Notes under the pieces: generated by a model
What the model was told of the DNA's origin: nothing
What the model saw: only the letters and a program-made list of their open reading frames with translations
Databases searched by the model: none
In this document: piece by piece, positions 1 through 9,667 of the stretch
How positions within the stretch are numbered: position 1 is the stretch's first letter
Layout of the letters: each line of letters begins with the position of its first letter
Origin: Nannocystis pusilla
Lineage (GTDB): Bacteria; Myxococcota_A; Polyangia; Nannocystales; Nannocystaceae
NCBI RefSeq assembly: GCF_026626665.1
Contig: NZ_JAPNKE010000002.1
Location: 2,915,204 to 2,979,203, forward strand
Direction of reading: 5' to 3'
Length of the DNA stretch: 64,000 nucleotides
Translations under genes and position numbers: made by a program

Positions 1-4
1 AGGA

Positions 5-124
5 CATGCCCTTTTATGCATGTCATTCGACACATGCTCTCGAGAGCATGTCCTAAAAGCCTCGAAGCTGCATGCCCGACATCCCTCGAGTTCATGTTCG
101 TCCCGGCATCACCCGAGGCCCATG
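5..124. repeat. 14-bp phased CATG array
   Basis: CATG-type cores start at 5, 19, 33 and 47, exactly 14 bp apart. After an interruption more cores lie at 71, 93, 107 and 121. Flanking triplets are purines before the core and pyrimidines after it, with a variable 4-nt spacer. No gene is visible in 1-294. This is one member of the family found across the window. Confidence 0.8.
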
Positions 125-294
125 CCGCCCCGCCGGACCGTCGCTCGGCGCTCCTGATCCGCGTCGTCACCGGACCTGAGACCTAGAAAGTCCACCGACT
201 CGCCGTCCGTAGCCCACACGGGCCGCGCACGGAGTCCGCTCCGAGCAGGGTCAACGCGGAGCGAAGCCCCCTGAGCGGAACCCGACACCGCGGC

Positions 295-2126
295 TCACGG
301 GATCGACGCCGCGCCCTCACGAGCTCGCACCGCGAACACCTCGCAGGTCGCGGTGCGGCACGAGAACAGCCGCGTGAACCGCTCGGGCTGTCCGCGCAAC
401 CACGCCGCGCGCGGTCCCTCGCGATCGACCGCGATCGCGCGCACCCGCTCGGCCGCCAGCCAGGCCGCCAGCGCCGGCCCCTCGACCACCTCCGGCGGCA
501 CGTAGGCCACCCGGCCGCGACCGTCCGGCCGCCACAACAGCCCCGGCACCTCGACGCTCTCGTCGTACGCGAAGCACTCGCCGTCCCCGATCGTCTCGCG
601 CGCCGCCAGCCAGGCGCGTGCCTGTCCGATCGCCGTCGCCGCCTCGGCCCGCTGCAGCGACGTCGCGCCCGCGAGCGTCCAGATCGGCGGCCCATCCGGC
701 GTGAACCCCGGCGCCGCCATCACCACCCCTGCGAGCGCCAGCGCCCCGATCGACACGTCGACGAGCGCCCGCCCCGCCGCGGCCAGCCCTCGCTGCCCGC
801 CGCCAGCGCGACCAGCAGCGCGCCCGGCAGCGCCAGGGTGAAGCGCGGCCAGAACGCCGCCGGCGTCGCCAGGCTCACCACCCCGAGCAGCGCGATCGCC
901 AGCGACCTCCGACGACATGTCCCGAAGGCCAGACTGACGATCGCCAGCGGCAGCAGCAGATGCACCGGCCCGTGCAGCCCGAGCCGCATGTCGTAGCCGT
1001 ACGCGCCCGGTCCCGGCAGCGTCGACCACGACGCCGCCAGCCGGTCCCACCAGGCCAGCTCCGCGAAGCCCGGCGGCGTCTGGAGCACGAAGAACATGCT
1101 CGCGGTCACCGGCCCGGGCAGCGCGATCGGCCCCGCCTGCAGCGCCACCGGCCACACCGGGTTGCCGTGGACCAGCCAGCCGCGCGCGTAGCTCTCGCCC
1201 CCGAGCACCAGCGCCGCCGCGACGGCCGCCAGCGCCCCCGGCCACTGCCGGCCGCCGCGGATCGCCAGCGTCGCCGCCAGCAGCACGAACGGCAGCGGCG
1301 CTGACGGCTTGCTCCCGAGGAACAGCCCGAGCGCCAGCGCTGCGCCGACCAGCCGCCCGCGATCGACCGGCCCCGTCACGAACACCACCGCGAGCACGGC
1401 CAGCGCCGCGTGGGCCACGTCGACGTACGCGTGCGCGAGCTGCAGCATCACCACGGGCGTGGCCCACCAGGCCAGCGCCAGCCCGGCCGCGCGCCCCGCT
1501 CGCACCCCGGCGCGCCGCGCCAGAGTCGCCAGTCCGGCCGCGCCGGCCAGCGCGAACGGCAGCTGCCCCAGGTCGACCAGCCGCTCGTCCGGCAAGAGCA
1601 GCCGCCACAGCGTGAACACCCGCTCGATCGCCTGCGGATACGCGCGCACGTACGCCACGTGCGTCGGCACCTCGCGCACGCGGCCGGTCTGCAGCGCGTC
1701 GTGCACCGGCGGCAGGTGATACGCCAGCGCGTCCCAGCCCCACGACTCGAGCCACAGCGCCGCCAGCGACGCCAGCCCGACCGCGACGAGCCCCGCGACC
1801 GCCGCGAGCGCCCAAGGCCCGCGCAGCGCCGCGAGCGCCACCCGCCCGAGCCCTGCCGCGTCGCGCCGCACGGCCCCCAGCCCGGCCCGTCGCGTCACCG
1901 CCGCGGCGAGACCCAGGCACCCGACGAGCGCCGCAGACCCCGTCAGCCAACCGAGCGCCCCGAGCAGCTCCACCAGCCCGAACGCGGCCGCCAGCGCGAT
2001 CGTCAGGCCGAGGCACAGCCGCTCGCGCAGCGGCTCCGGGCCCGGCAGCAACATGGTCGCAAGGACATGTCCTCCGAGCCACAACGCCGCCGCCCCGAGC
2101 GGCAGCCACCCGAGCATCGGCGGCAC
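295..2126 (-). CDS. Polytopic membrane protein, GT39/ArnT-like (frameshifted)
   Basis: This would encode an integral membrane protein of about 610 residues. The N-terminal 430 residues show many hydrophobic segments. An acidic loop after the first helices (WGWDALAYHLP) resembles the catalytic-loop region of GT-C lipid-sugar-dependent glycosyltransferases such as ArnT/PMT. The C-terminal 160 residues form a soluble domain. The reading frame breaks once near 785-800: the membrane part ends in one frame and the tail (from RALVDVSIGALAL) continues in another, so I join them. The start is GTG at 2126, 10 nt after the stop of the upstream GT2 gene; ATG at 2117 is an alternative. The pairing with a GT2 enzyme suggests glycolipid or exopolysaccharide assembly. 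The exact substrate cannot be read. Confidence 0.6.
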
Positions 2127-2136
2127 GGCGCGTCCG

Positions 2137-3539
2137 TCAGCGCGTCAGCCACCGGCCGTTGCGCACGGTGACCAGCGACCAGGGGTAGATCCACTGCAGG
2201 CACAGGAACGCGAAGAACGCGTAGCCCACCCCGTACAGGAAGTCGGTGCTGCGCTCGGACCGCAGCGTGTACAGCGACTGCACCAGCGCGAACACCGAGA
2301 TCGTCGCCACCACGCGGAGGATGTCGAGCGGCGCCGCCAGCAGGTGCGTCACCAGCAACACCACCGCCACGCACGCCAGCGGCACCTGGCCGAGCTCGAG
2401 CAGGATGTCGATCGTCGGCCACCAGCGGTCCTCGCGGCGCCAGCGGGTCAGCAGCACCGGCAGCAGCGTCAGCCCCTCGCGCAGGTTGCCTCGCTCCCAC
2501 CGCAGGTACATCCGCGTCAGCCCGGCGTAGTGCGTCGGCACCAGAGTGTGGACGACCGCGGTCGACTGGTACACCGCCCGGTGACCGGTGCGCAGCAGCC
2601 AGGTCGTCAGCGCTCGATCCTCGCCGATCGTGCACGGCTCGCCGAGGAACGTCTGCGTCGCCCAGCGATCGAGCACCGCCATCACCGCCGACCGGCGATA
2701 GGCCGTGAGCGCCCCCGGGCAGCACAGCACCGCGCCGAACCGCGACTGCGCGGCCCGCCCGAGGTCGAACGCGAGGAAGAAGCGGATCGCCAGCAGACGG
2801 GTGATGAGCCCGCTGTAGCGGTTCAGCACCAGCACCTTGCCGGCGACCGCGGCCACCCGCGCGTCGGCCATGATCGGCGCCACGATCTGGCGCAGCGCGT
2901 CCGGGTCGAGGCGCGAGTCGGAGTCGACCGAGACCACGACCTCGCCCGTGGCCGCCGAGAACCCCGCGCGCAGCGCCTCGCGCTTGCCACCGTTCTTCGG
3001 CATCCGGATCGCCCGCACCACGTCGGGGTGCTCGCGCGCGATCCGCTGGATGTGCGTCCACGTGTCGTCGGTCGAGCCGTCGTCGATGGCGAGGACCTCG
3101 AGCCGGTCGCGCGGATAATCGCCGACGAGGATCGATCCGAGCGCGACCCCCACCATCGGCCCCTCGTTGTACGCCGGCACGATCACGGTGCAGCGCGGCA
3201 GGCCCTCGCGCGGCGCCGGCGTCGGCCGGTACAGCAGCGAGAAGAACAGGGTCAGCGCCGCGTGCCCGAGCAGCAGCGCGCCGCTGGTGACGAGCACCGC
3301 GCGCAGCACCGGCAGACCACCAGCTCGTCGAACTCGACGAGGAACGGCGACAGCCCGTAGTGAAGCGGCACGGCGATGAGGCCCGCGAGGGCGCAGACGA
3401 TGGCCAGCTTGAGCAGCGGATCAATCGGCCCCGGCCGCCCGCGCCCCGCTTCGGGCACGGCCCGCCCGAGCAGCGACTGCAGCCGCGCGGTCACCTGATT
3501 GCGGGCCGGATCCGGCCGTCTCGAAGTTTGACGATGCAT
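2137..3539 (-). CDS. GT2 processive glycosyltransferase, membrane (frameshifted)
   Basis: A family 2 glycosyltransferase resembling hyaluronan, chitin or NodC-type synthases. It has an N-terminal hydrophobic segment, a GT-A fold starting at TVIVPAYNEG, a nucleotide-binding region (IDDGSTDDT), the metal-binding DSDSR, the acceptor-side GEDRALT, and an RWERGNLRE stretch in the place of the family (Q/R)xxRW motif. Three to four membrane segments follow. The N-terminal 75 residues (start ATG 3539, GGAG 8 nt upstream) lie in a different frame from the rest. The shift is near 3310, where one added base restores LVVLPVLRAVLV. The product would be about 467 residues and would polymerise a UDP-sugar at the inner membrane. 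Polymer identity is unknown. Confidence 0.75.
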
Positions 3540-4341
3540 CGATGATTCTCCGTCGTGGAATGCGAAGGCGGGAGTGCCGGGTCATGGCCCGGGGCCGCGA
3601 ATCGCGGGGCGCGCGCACCACCGGAACCGGTCGCCCGCCCGCCAGAACGCCGTACTAGCGCCATTTGCGACCGATTCCTTCGGCGGGGAAAGATTCACGG
3701 CGACGATATGCCGCAAATACTGCCACGAATGATCGCAAGCACGGCGGAGGTGGCGCCAATCACCGGACTGAGCCGCCAGAAATCCTCAGAGAGGCAGAAT
3801 CGCGCCTGGAACGCGCATCCCGCGGCGCTACGATGAATGTCATCCGCACCGAGCGCTCGCCTCACGAAATCGACGTCGGCTGATTTTTTTTTCAATCGAC
3901 GAATCCCCCTTCCTCCGTGCTCGCCGCCGCAGCCAAACGCCCTGAGACGCCGCTCCGGGGCACGCCCAGACGCTGGAAGGAGGCATTTCCCTGCAATCCC
4001 AGGAATGCGAGGAATCAGGGCACCACGCAATCCCGGGGGTCCCGGACCGGCCCGGCAGGTGCCATCGAATCGGCGTGGCCCGACGGAATGCTCGAGCCTG
4101 GGAGTCTCCAGTGGGACCCGCAGCGCCGCGCGCTCGACGTCCGCGAGCGAGTCCTCCGTCCGCGGCGCCTCGTCTCGCCGCTTCGGTCCTCTACCGATCG
4201 CCGTCGGGCACCTCGACGGATGACCTGGCTGAAAGACCAGGTATCCCGGGTGCCGCGAGCCGGCGGTGGAGAGACGACACCCCGCGCCGACGTTCGGCGT
4301 CGCGTCTCTCGGCGCGGCCCCGTGCCCCGCCGCGGAGGCGC
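3540..4341. other. Intergenic gap, no convincing gene
   Basis: About 800 bp lie between the stop of mqnE and the start of the GT2 gene. Open frames here lack family signals and have poor codon character. The stretch 3660-3900 is visibly less GC-rich and holds a run of nine T at 3884-3892. A 6-bp inverted repeat with an 8-nt loop (4223-4228/4237-4242) could be a weak terminator after mqnE. The part nearest 3540 should carry the GT2 promoter. Nothing else is recognised. Confidence 0.5.
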
Positions 4342-5580
4342 TCAGCGCACCACGGGCAGCTGCACGCGGTCGCTGTGCCCCGAGAACGGCACGCTCGCGT
4401 CCATCCGGATCTCCGGCAGCGGCGCCCCGTCGTCGATCCAGCGCACCCCGTAGAGCGTGTCGCGTTCGACGGCGGTGCGACCGGCCTCGCGGATGAGCCG
4501 CACCAGCTCCGCGCGGGACAGCGCCATCGGCGTGTCTGCGCCGGCCATGTGATAGATTTTTTCTTCCTGCACCGTGCCGTCGACATCGTCGACGCCGAAG
4601 CTCAGCGCGATCTGGGCCGTCTTCACCCCGATCATCACCCAGTAGGCCTTGATGTGCGGGATGTTGTGAAGCATCAGGCGGGCGACCGCGTACGTGCGCA
4701 GGTCGTCGACCCCGGTCGGCTCGGGCAGCTTGCGGAAGTCGTTGTGCTCGTTGTGGAAGGCCAGCGGGATGAAGGTCTGGAACCCGCCGGTCTCGGCCTG
4801 CAGCTCGCGCAGCGCCAGCATGTGCTCGACCCGCTCCTCGAGCGTCTCCACGGTGCCGTAGAGCATCGTGCAGTTGGTGCGGAGGCCCAGGCGGTGGGCC
4901 GTGCGATGGACCTCGAGCCACTGACGCGCGTCGGCCTTGTCGCGGCAGATCTTGCGGCGCACGCGGTCGGCGAAGATCTCGGCCCCGCCGCCCGGCAGGC
5001 TGCCGAGGCCGGCCTCGATCAGCGCCCGCAGCACCGCCTCGTAGGTCATCCCGTACTTCTCGGCGAAGTAGTGGATCTCGACCGCCGTGTACGCCTTCAG
5101 GTGCACGTCCGGGCGCAGCTCCTTGAGCCCGCGCAGGATGTCCGTGTAGTACGAGAACGGCACCCCCGGGTGCAGCCCGTTGACCACGTGGACCTCGGTG
5201 ATCGGCTGGTGTGCCCGCTCGATCACCTTCTGCCGCACCTGCTCGACCGTCATCGTGTACGCCTGCGGCATGTCCGGCGTCAGGCGGGCGAACGAGCAGA
5301 ACTTGCAGTCCGCCTCGCACACGTTGGTCGGGTTGATGTGCAGGTTGACGTTGAAGTAGGTGCGGTCGCCGTGGAGGCGCTCGCGGACCTCGTTGGCCAG
5401 CGCCCCGAGGCCCAGCAGGTCGCGGTGGCGGTACAGCGCGACCCCGTCGTCGCGGCCTAACGGTACCCCGGCGCGCACCTTGGCCGCGATCGCGGCGAAG
5501 CTCCGGTCGCCGGTGTGGATCGCCGGCGCGGCGGCGTCGGAGGCGTGGGCGGCGGACGGATGGGCGGCGGATTCGCTCAT
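4342..5580 (-). CDS. Aminofutalosine synthase MqnE (radical SAM)
   Basis: MqnE joins 3-[(1-carboxyvinyl)oxy]benzoate to adenosine from SAM, giving aminofutalosine in the futalosine route to menaquinone. The 412-residue protein carries the radical SAM triad CEADCKFC (Cys88, Cys92, Cys95). It also has MqnE-type downstream blocks: VNGLHPGVP, YTAVEIHYFA, TNCTMLYGT, ETGGFQTFIPL, HIKAYWVMIG, DGTVQEEKIYHMAGA. Its ATG overlaps the preceding stop as ATGA, making it the last gene of a translationally coupled operon. The first 25 residues are Ala-rich and dispensable-looking. The assignment over the paralogous MqnC rests on the FHNEHN, HIKAYW and HMAGA blocks. Confidence 0.93.
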   Translation of the reverse strand: MSESAAHPSAAHASDAAAPAIHTGDRSFAAIAAKVRAGVPLGRDDGVALYRHRDLLGLGALANEVRERLHGDRTYFNVNLHINPTNVCEADCKFCSFARLTPDMPQAYTMTVEQVRQKVIERAHQPITEVHVVNGLHPGVPFSYYTDILRGLKELRPDVHLKAYTAVEIHYFAEKYGMTYEAVLRALIEAGLGSLPGGGAEIFADRVRRKICRDKADARQWLEVHRTAHRLGLRTNCTMLYGTVETLEERVEHMLALRELQAETGGFQTFIPLAFHNEHNDFRKLPEPTGVDDLRTYAVARLMLHNIPHIKAYWVMIGVKTAQIALSFGVDDVDGTVQEEKIYHMAGADTPMALSRAELVRLIREAGRTAVERDTLYGVRWIDDGAPLPEIRMDASVPFSGHSDRVQLPVVR

Positions 5581-6305
5581 GGCAATGTCTCCGAGGTCAT
5601 GTCGTCAAGGACAGGTTCGAGCCCGGCGCGCTCGATCAGCGCGGCCAGGCCCGCGGGGGTCGCCTCGTCCGGGCGGGGCACCCCTGCCAGCGGCAGCTTG
5701 CGCGTCTGGGCCAGCGGACCGGCGAGAGTGTCGGCGCCGAAGCCGAGCGCGACCTGGGCCAGGCGGATGCCCAGCAGATCGTGCCGCGCCTCCACGCGCA
5801 CCCGCCCCGGCAGGGCCACGCGCGCGGCCGCGATCAGGTGCAGGCGCATCAGCCCGCCCGCCAGGGCGCAGAACGGCGCGACCGACAGCCCCTCCGGAGC
5901 CGCGGTCGCCAGCCGGCTCAGGTACTCGAAGTAGGCGCCGAGCCGCGATCGGTCGACCTGCAGCACCAGGCGGTCGCCCGCCCGCAGCGCCCCCGGCTCG
6001 GGCCAACCCGGATCGCCGCTCGCGTGCCCGTTCGGACCGGCGCCATCGGACATGTCCGTAGCTACCTGTCCCGAGGGCCCTGCCCCATCCGCCATGGCCT
6101 GCGCGACATGCTCTTCGGACCAGCTCGCCAGATCGACCAGCGCCGGCCTGCCTTCGCGCACCAGCGCGGCCACGGCCGGCGACGCGTGCGGCGCGACCCC
6201 GCGGACGAGGACCCGGCGGCCGAAGTGGGCCGCGCGGGCCGCCTGAGCGCGGGCGCCGGCCTCGGCGGGCAGGTCGAACAGGCGCGCGAGCTCGGCGGGC
6301 GTCAT
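5577..6305 (-). CDS. MqnC/MqnE-like remnant in menaquinone operon
   Basis: A 242-residue protein of uncertain function between the UbiX-like gene and mqnE, coupled to both by ATGA overlaps. The C-terminal 75 residues (LAQVALGFGADTLAG and GLAALIERAGLEPV) resemble the C-terminal end of MqnC/MqnE/CofH-type radical SAM enzymes. No CxxxCxxC cluster is present and the barrel core is missing. It may be a shortened paralog that acts structurally. Residues about 61-98 come from an eight-unit 14-bp repeat array and show a 14-residue period (AMADGAGPSGQVAT, then DMSDGAGPNGHASG), so this part is probably an unstructured loop. Similarity is by eye only. Confidence 0.55.
   Translation of the reverse strand: MTPAELARLFDLPAEAGARAQAARAAHFGRRVLVRGVAPHASPAVAALVREGRPALVDLASWSEEHVAQAMADGAGPSGQVATDMSDGAGPNGHASGDPGWPEPGALRAGDRLVLQVDRSRLGAYFEYLSRLATAAPEGLSVAPFCALAGGLMRLHLIAAARVALPGRVRVEARHDLLGIRLAQVALGFGADTLAGPLAQTRKLPLAGVPRPDEATPAGLAALIERAGLEPVLDDMTSETLP
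6021..6124. repeat. In-frame 14-bp array inside CDS
   Basis: Core positions 6023, 6037, 6051, 6065, 6079, 6093, 6107 and 6121 are all 14 bp apart (CGTG, CCGG, CATG, CCTG, CCTG, CATG, CATG, CAGC). On the minus strand it is translated in frame. Three 14-bp units make 14 codons, which explains the 14-residue peptide period in the host gene. Confidence 0.85.
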
Positions 6306-7126
6306 GCGCTCTCCGGGGCGCCCCAGCGGCGCGTCAGCGCGACGCGGAGCCCGACGTGGTCGAGGGCGCGGGCGACCACGGTGTCGACCGCCTCCTCGAG
6401 CGTCTGGATGCCGCCGTAGAAAGAAGGAACGGCCGGCAGGATGACGGCCCCGGCCTCGGTCGCCGCCACCATGTTGCGCAGGTGCACGAGGCTCAGCGGC
6501 GTCTCGCGCACGACCAGGACCAGGCGCCGCCGCTCCTTGAGCGCGACCTCGCAGGCGCGGGCCGCCAGGTCCTCGCCGCCGCCGTGGGCCACCCGGCTGA
6601 GCGCGCTCATCGAGCACGGCATCACCAGCACCGCGTCGGGCGCGTTGCTGCCGGACGCGAACGGGGCCGAGAAGTCCTGCCGGTCCCAGCGGCGGATCTG
6701 GCTGACCAGCGGCGGCGACTCCGACGACCCGCCCGAGCGCAGCGTCGGCGTCCCCGACGGGCTCAGCGCCCGGGCCCCGCGCGCCAGCACGTTCGAGCCG
6801 AACACCTCGGTCGGCGGGCTGGCCCGCAGCGGGCCCGACTCGCGCCGCGCCGCCGCCGCGCTCGGCAGCGACGGCGGGACCGGCCGGTCCTCGGGCGCGT
6901 CGGCCGGGGCCGCGAACGCCGGCGCCCCGATCTCCTGCGGCATCGGCTCGCCGAGCTCGGTCAGCCACACCTGCGGCGCCGTCGCCGACGCCACCCAGTC
7001 GACCTGCAGGTCCTTGTGGGCAGGTTCGTTCGGCCATGTCCCGGCGCACAGGTCCGCGAGGACATGCAGCAACCGGCGGGCGTAGATCGCCCCGCTCGCC
7101 CCAGTCACGATCACGACCAACTTCAT
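6302..7126 (-). CDS. UbiX-type flavin prenyltransferase with large insertion
   Basis: UbiX-family enzymes attach dimethylallyl to FMN, giving prenyl-FMN for a UbiD-type decarboxylase. In the futalosine pathway this pair serves a late decarboxylation. The N-terminus VVIVTGASGAIYARRLL and the C-terminal block (MPCSMSALSRVAHG, ALKERRRLVLVVRETPLSLVHLRNM, AGAVILPAVPSFY) are classical UbiX. The protein is 274 residues against about 190-200 for the family. The extra 80 or so residues sit between about 25 and 140 and look disordered. The first part of this excess is encoded by a 14-bp repeat run (7021-7066). The gene starts within the stop of ubiE (ATGA). No ubiD partner is in the window. Confidence 0.85.
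   Translation of the reverse strand: MKLVVIVTGASGAIYARRLLHVLADLCAGTWPNEPAHKDLQVDWVASATAPQVWLTELGEPMPQEIGAPAFAAPADAPEDRPVPPSLPSAAAARRESGPLRASPPTEVFGSNVLARGARALSPSGTPTLRSGGSSESPPLVSQIRRWDRQDFSAPFASGSNAPDAVLVMPCSMSALSRVAHGGGEDLAARACEVALKERRRLVLVVRETPLSLVHLRNMVAATEAGAVILPAVPSFYGGIQTLEEAVDTVVARALDHVGLRVALTRRWGAPESA
7021..7066. repeat. 14-bp repeat run inside ubiX-like gene
   Basis: Cores at 7021 (CAGG), 7035 (CATG), 7049 (CAGG) and 7063 (CATG) keep exact 14-bp spacing and are read in frame. They encode the segment around CAGTWPNEPAHKDLQ, which has no counterpart in usual UbiX proteins. Confidence 0.8.
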
Positions 7127-7890
7127 GTGCCACCTCCCGGCCGCTCGGCCCGGACGATCCCGGCCACCCCGCCGAACAGCCGCTCGCTCCCGACCACGCG
7201 CAGATTGGCCCGCTCCAGCAGCGCGCCGTAGTCCTCGATCGTCACGAACGCGCCGATGCTGCGCGGCAGGTAGAGGTACGCCCCAAGGTTGCCGGTCGCC
7301 GCCCAGCCGACCACCGGCAGCACCGTGCGGTTGTAGCAGGCGTGGAACGTGCGCGAGAACAGCCCGCGCGGGCGGAAGAACTCGAGCACCGTCAGCCGAC
7401 CGCCGGGCCGCAGCACCCGCAGCTGCTCGCGCGTGGCGGCCTCGAGGTCGCTGAGGTTTCTCGCCCCGAACGCGCAGAACACCGCGTCGAAGCTCGCGTC
7501 GGGCTCGGGCAGCGCGTGCGCGTCCATCTCGCGGGCGACGATCCGCGCCCGCGCCGGGCCCTGCAGCTTGGCCTCGCCGACGGCCAGCATCCCGGCCGAG
7601 AAGTCGCCGCCGACGATGTCGGCCTCGGGGTAGCGGCGGTGCAGCTCGAGCGTCGAGTCGAGCGTGCCGGCGCACAGGTCGAGGATCCGCGGCCGCGCCC
7701 CGCCCGCGCCGGCCCCCGCGGGCAGCACCTCGGCGACCGCCCGGCGGCGCCACAGCACGTCGATCCCGAGGCTCATCCACCGGTTGGCGCGGTCGTAGCC
7801 GCGGGCGATGTCGGAGAACATGCCTTGCACGCGGGCCCCGTGGGCGTCGATCGCGGCGACGGTCTCGGCGAGCGGTGCGGGCTCAGTCAT
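7123..7890 (-). CDS. Demethylmenaquinone methyltransferase MenG/UbiE
   Basis: A SAM-dependent C-methyltransferase that converts demethylmenaquinone to menaquinone. The 255-residue protein has the UbiE signature blocks: FSDIARGYDRANRWMSLGID near the N-terminus, the SAM-binding LDLCAGTLDSTLEL, DFSAGMLAVG, AFGARNLSDLEAA, and VLRPGGRLTVLEFFRP. LCAGT stands where many homologs have LGTGT. It is second in the operon, after the prenyl diphosphate synthase. The 111-bp leader upstream is almost wholly a 14-bp repeat array. Cytoplasmic, acting at the membrane on the prenylated quinone. Confidence 0.92.
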   Translation of the reverse strand: MTEPAPLAETVAAIDAHGARVQGMFSDIARGYDRANRWMSLGIDVLWRRRAVAEVLPAGAGAGGARPRILDLCAGTLDSTLELHRRYPEADIVGGDFSAGMLAVGEAKLQGPARARIVAREMDAHALPEPDASFDAVFCAFGARNLSDLEAATREQLRVLRPGGRLTVLEFFRPRGLFSRTFHACYNRTVLPVVGWAATGNLGAYLYLPRSIGAFVTIEDYGALLERANLRVVGSERLFGGVAGIVRAERPGGGT

Positions 7891-7903
7891 CGGGTCCTCG
7901 GGG

Positions 7904-7991
7904 CAGGTCGGTTCGGACAGGAACGTCAGGACAGGGCGGAAGCGACAGGGTGAATCGGACAGGTACTTTGCGACATGTGCCTTGCGCCAGG
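7904..7991. repeat. 14-bp array filling a gene gap
   Basis: Seven cores at 7904, 7918, 7932, 7946, 7960, 7974 and 7988 are spaced exactly 14 bp (CAGG five times, then CATG, then CAGG). They occupy nearly all the 111 bp between the prenyl synthase stop and the ubiE start. The intervening 10 bp differ between units, so this is not a simple copied tandem repeat. Confidence 0.85.
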
Positions 7992-8001
7992 CGCCGGGCG
8001 C

Positions 8002-9020
8002 TCAGCTGACGCGGCGCGACACGCTGCGGGCCAGCTCGACCAGGGCGTCGCGGGCCGACGACGGCGGCAGCTCGGCCAGCTGCGCGACCGCGGTCTCGGC
8101 GTGGGTCTCGGCGGCGCGGGCCGCCAGCTCGACCCCGGGCGACGCGGCGACCCGGGCGACGATCGCCTCGGCGGCCTCGCCGTCGACCGGCGGCCCGTGG
8201 GCGAGCAGCTGGTGGACCGCGCGCTGGAGCCCGGGATCGCGCTCGCAGGCGAGGATCAGCGGCAGGGTCAGCTTGCCGTCGCGCAGGTCCTGGCCGCGGG
8301 TCTTGCCGGTGTCGTGGGGGTCGCCGGCGTAGTCGAGCACGTCGTCGGCGATCTGGAACGCGTAGCCGATCTCGAGCCCGTAGCGGTGCAGCGCGACCGA
8401 CCGCTCCGGCGCCGGCAGGCCGCCGACGCTGGCGCACCAGGCGATCAGCGCCGCGGTCTTGCGCTCGATGACGAGGTAGTAGCGGGCCTTGTCGGGCGCC
8501 GCGTCGCCGGCGATCTCGAGCTGCGCCACCTCGCCCTCGGCCATCCGCGTGACCGCGTCCGAGAGCGTCTGCACCGCGGGCAGCCGGCCCGAGTAGGCGA
8601 TCGCCTGCATCGCGCGCGCGAGGCAGAAATCGCCGGTGAGCACCGCCATGCCGTTGCCGTACTGCAGGCGCGCCGTGGGCCGTCCGCGGCGGAATTCGCC
8701 GCCGTCGATCACGTCGTCGTGGAGCAGGGTCGCCGTGTGCAGCAGCTCGCCGACGGCCGCGATCGTGATCCGCACCGGGTCGATGAAGCCGGCCGCGCGC
8801 GCGCCAACAACGTGACCAGCGGCCGGAACCGCTTGCCGCCGGCGAACGCGAGCTTGCCTCCGAGCTCGGGGATGATCGCTATCGACGACTGCAGCAGCTG
8901 CTCGAGCCGCGCGTCCACCTCGGAGAGCTCGCCGGCGACGAGGCCGACGGCCTGCTCGAGCGCCGTTCCTGGGGTAGCGGGCGAGGACTGCAGGGCTGCG
9001 TGCGTGGCCGGAGGTGTCAT
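8002..9020 (-). CDS. Long-chain polyprenyl diphosphate synthase (frameshifted)
   Basis: A trans-prenyltransferase of the IspB/HepT type that makes the menaquinone side chain from isopentenyl diphosphate. It has GGKRFRPL, the first Asp-rich motif DDVIDGGEFRRGRP and the second DDVLDYAGD followed by GKTRGQDL and GKLTLPLIL. The N-terminal 70 residues (start ATG 9020) are in a different frame from the catalytic part. The shift lies in a GC-dinucleotide run near 8805, where one missing base explains it. The joined product is about 339 residues, normal for the family. It is first gene of the menaquinone operon. Product chain length cannot be read. Confidence 0.88.
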
Positions 9021-9667
9021 TGGCAGGCGGCGCGGCGCGGCGCCGCAGGTGCGAGAGGATGCCAGAAACGCGCGCGCGGCTCACCTCGCCACCACGCGCC
9101 CGGCGGCCATTTTCTCACGCGGGCGCCCGGATCGGCCCGCCGGCCCGAGCATGACATGCCGGGGGCGAAGATCCGCGCCTGCGACCCGGCGTCGCGGCCG
9201 CGGCCGGCGATCGCGCTGCCGCCCCTCGCAAGCACGATCCCGATCGCGGGACACCGAGCGCACGGCGGAGCAGCTTCGACGGCGGGTCGCCGCGCGGCGG
9301 ACCGAGCGAGCGCGTCGCCTACCCCGGCCGGGCGCAGCGGTCCCCGCGAACGCGTCGCTGACCCTGGGCCTCACCGGTTCGGCTGCGGGACGAGCGAGCG
9401 TCCCGCCGCCGGCCTCAACGGTTCGGCTGCGGGGCGAGCGAGCGGCCTGCCGCCGGCCTCACCGGTCCGGCTGCGGGACGAGCGAGCGTCGCCTGCCGCC
9501 GGCCTCGCCGATGCGGCTGCGGGGCGAGCGAGCGTCGCCTGCCGCCGGCCTCGCCGGGGCGAGCGAGCGCGTCCCTCGGAGGTCCGTGAACCGCGTCCGC
9601 CGCCCTCGCCGCCGGCCCTCGGCGGCCATTTGGGAATGCGGCGAGGACGCGCTAGGTTGTCCCGACG
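9021..9667. other. Divergent gap with 44-46 bp tandem repeats
   Basis: The gap separates the minus-strand menaquinone operon from the plus-strand protease gene and should carry both promoters. From 9376 to about 9567 it holds a tandem repeat: units of 44, 44, 46 and 46 bp begin at 9376, 9420, 9464 and 9510, then a partial unit. Each contains a GGCTGCGG-GCGAGCGAGCG core and a CCGCCGGCCTC end. Open frames over it are composition artefacts. Confidence 0.7.

Noticed and set aside
3837..4223. Plus-strand frame in the gap before mqnE
   Set aside because: It has no ribosome-binding site or homology signal and weak codon bias.
4223..4242. Inverted repeat as terminator of mqnE
   Set aside because: The stem is only 6 bp with no T tract on the minus strand; too weak for a firm call.
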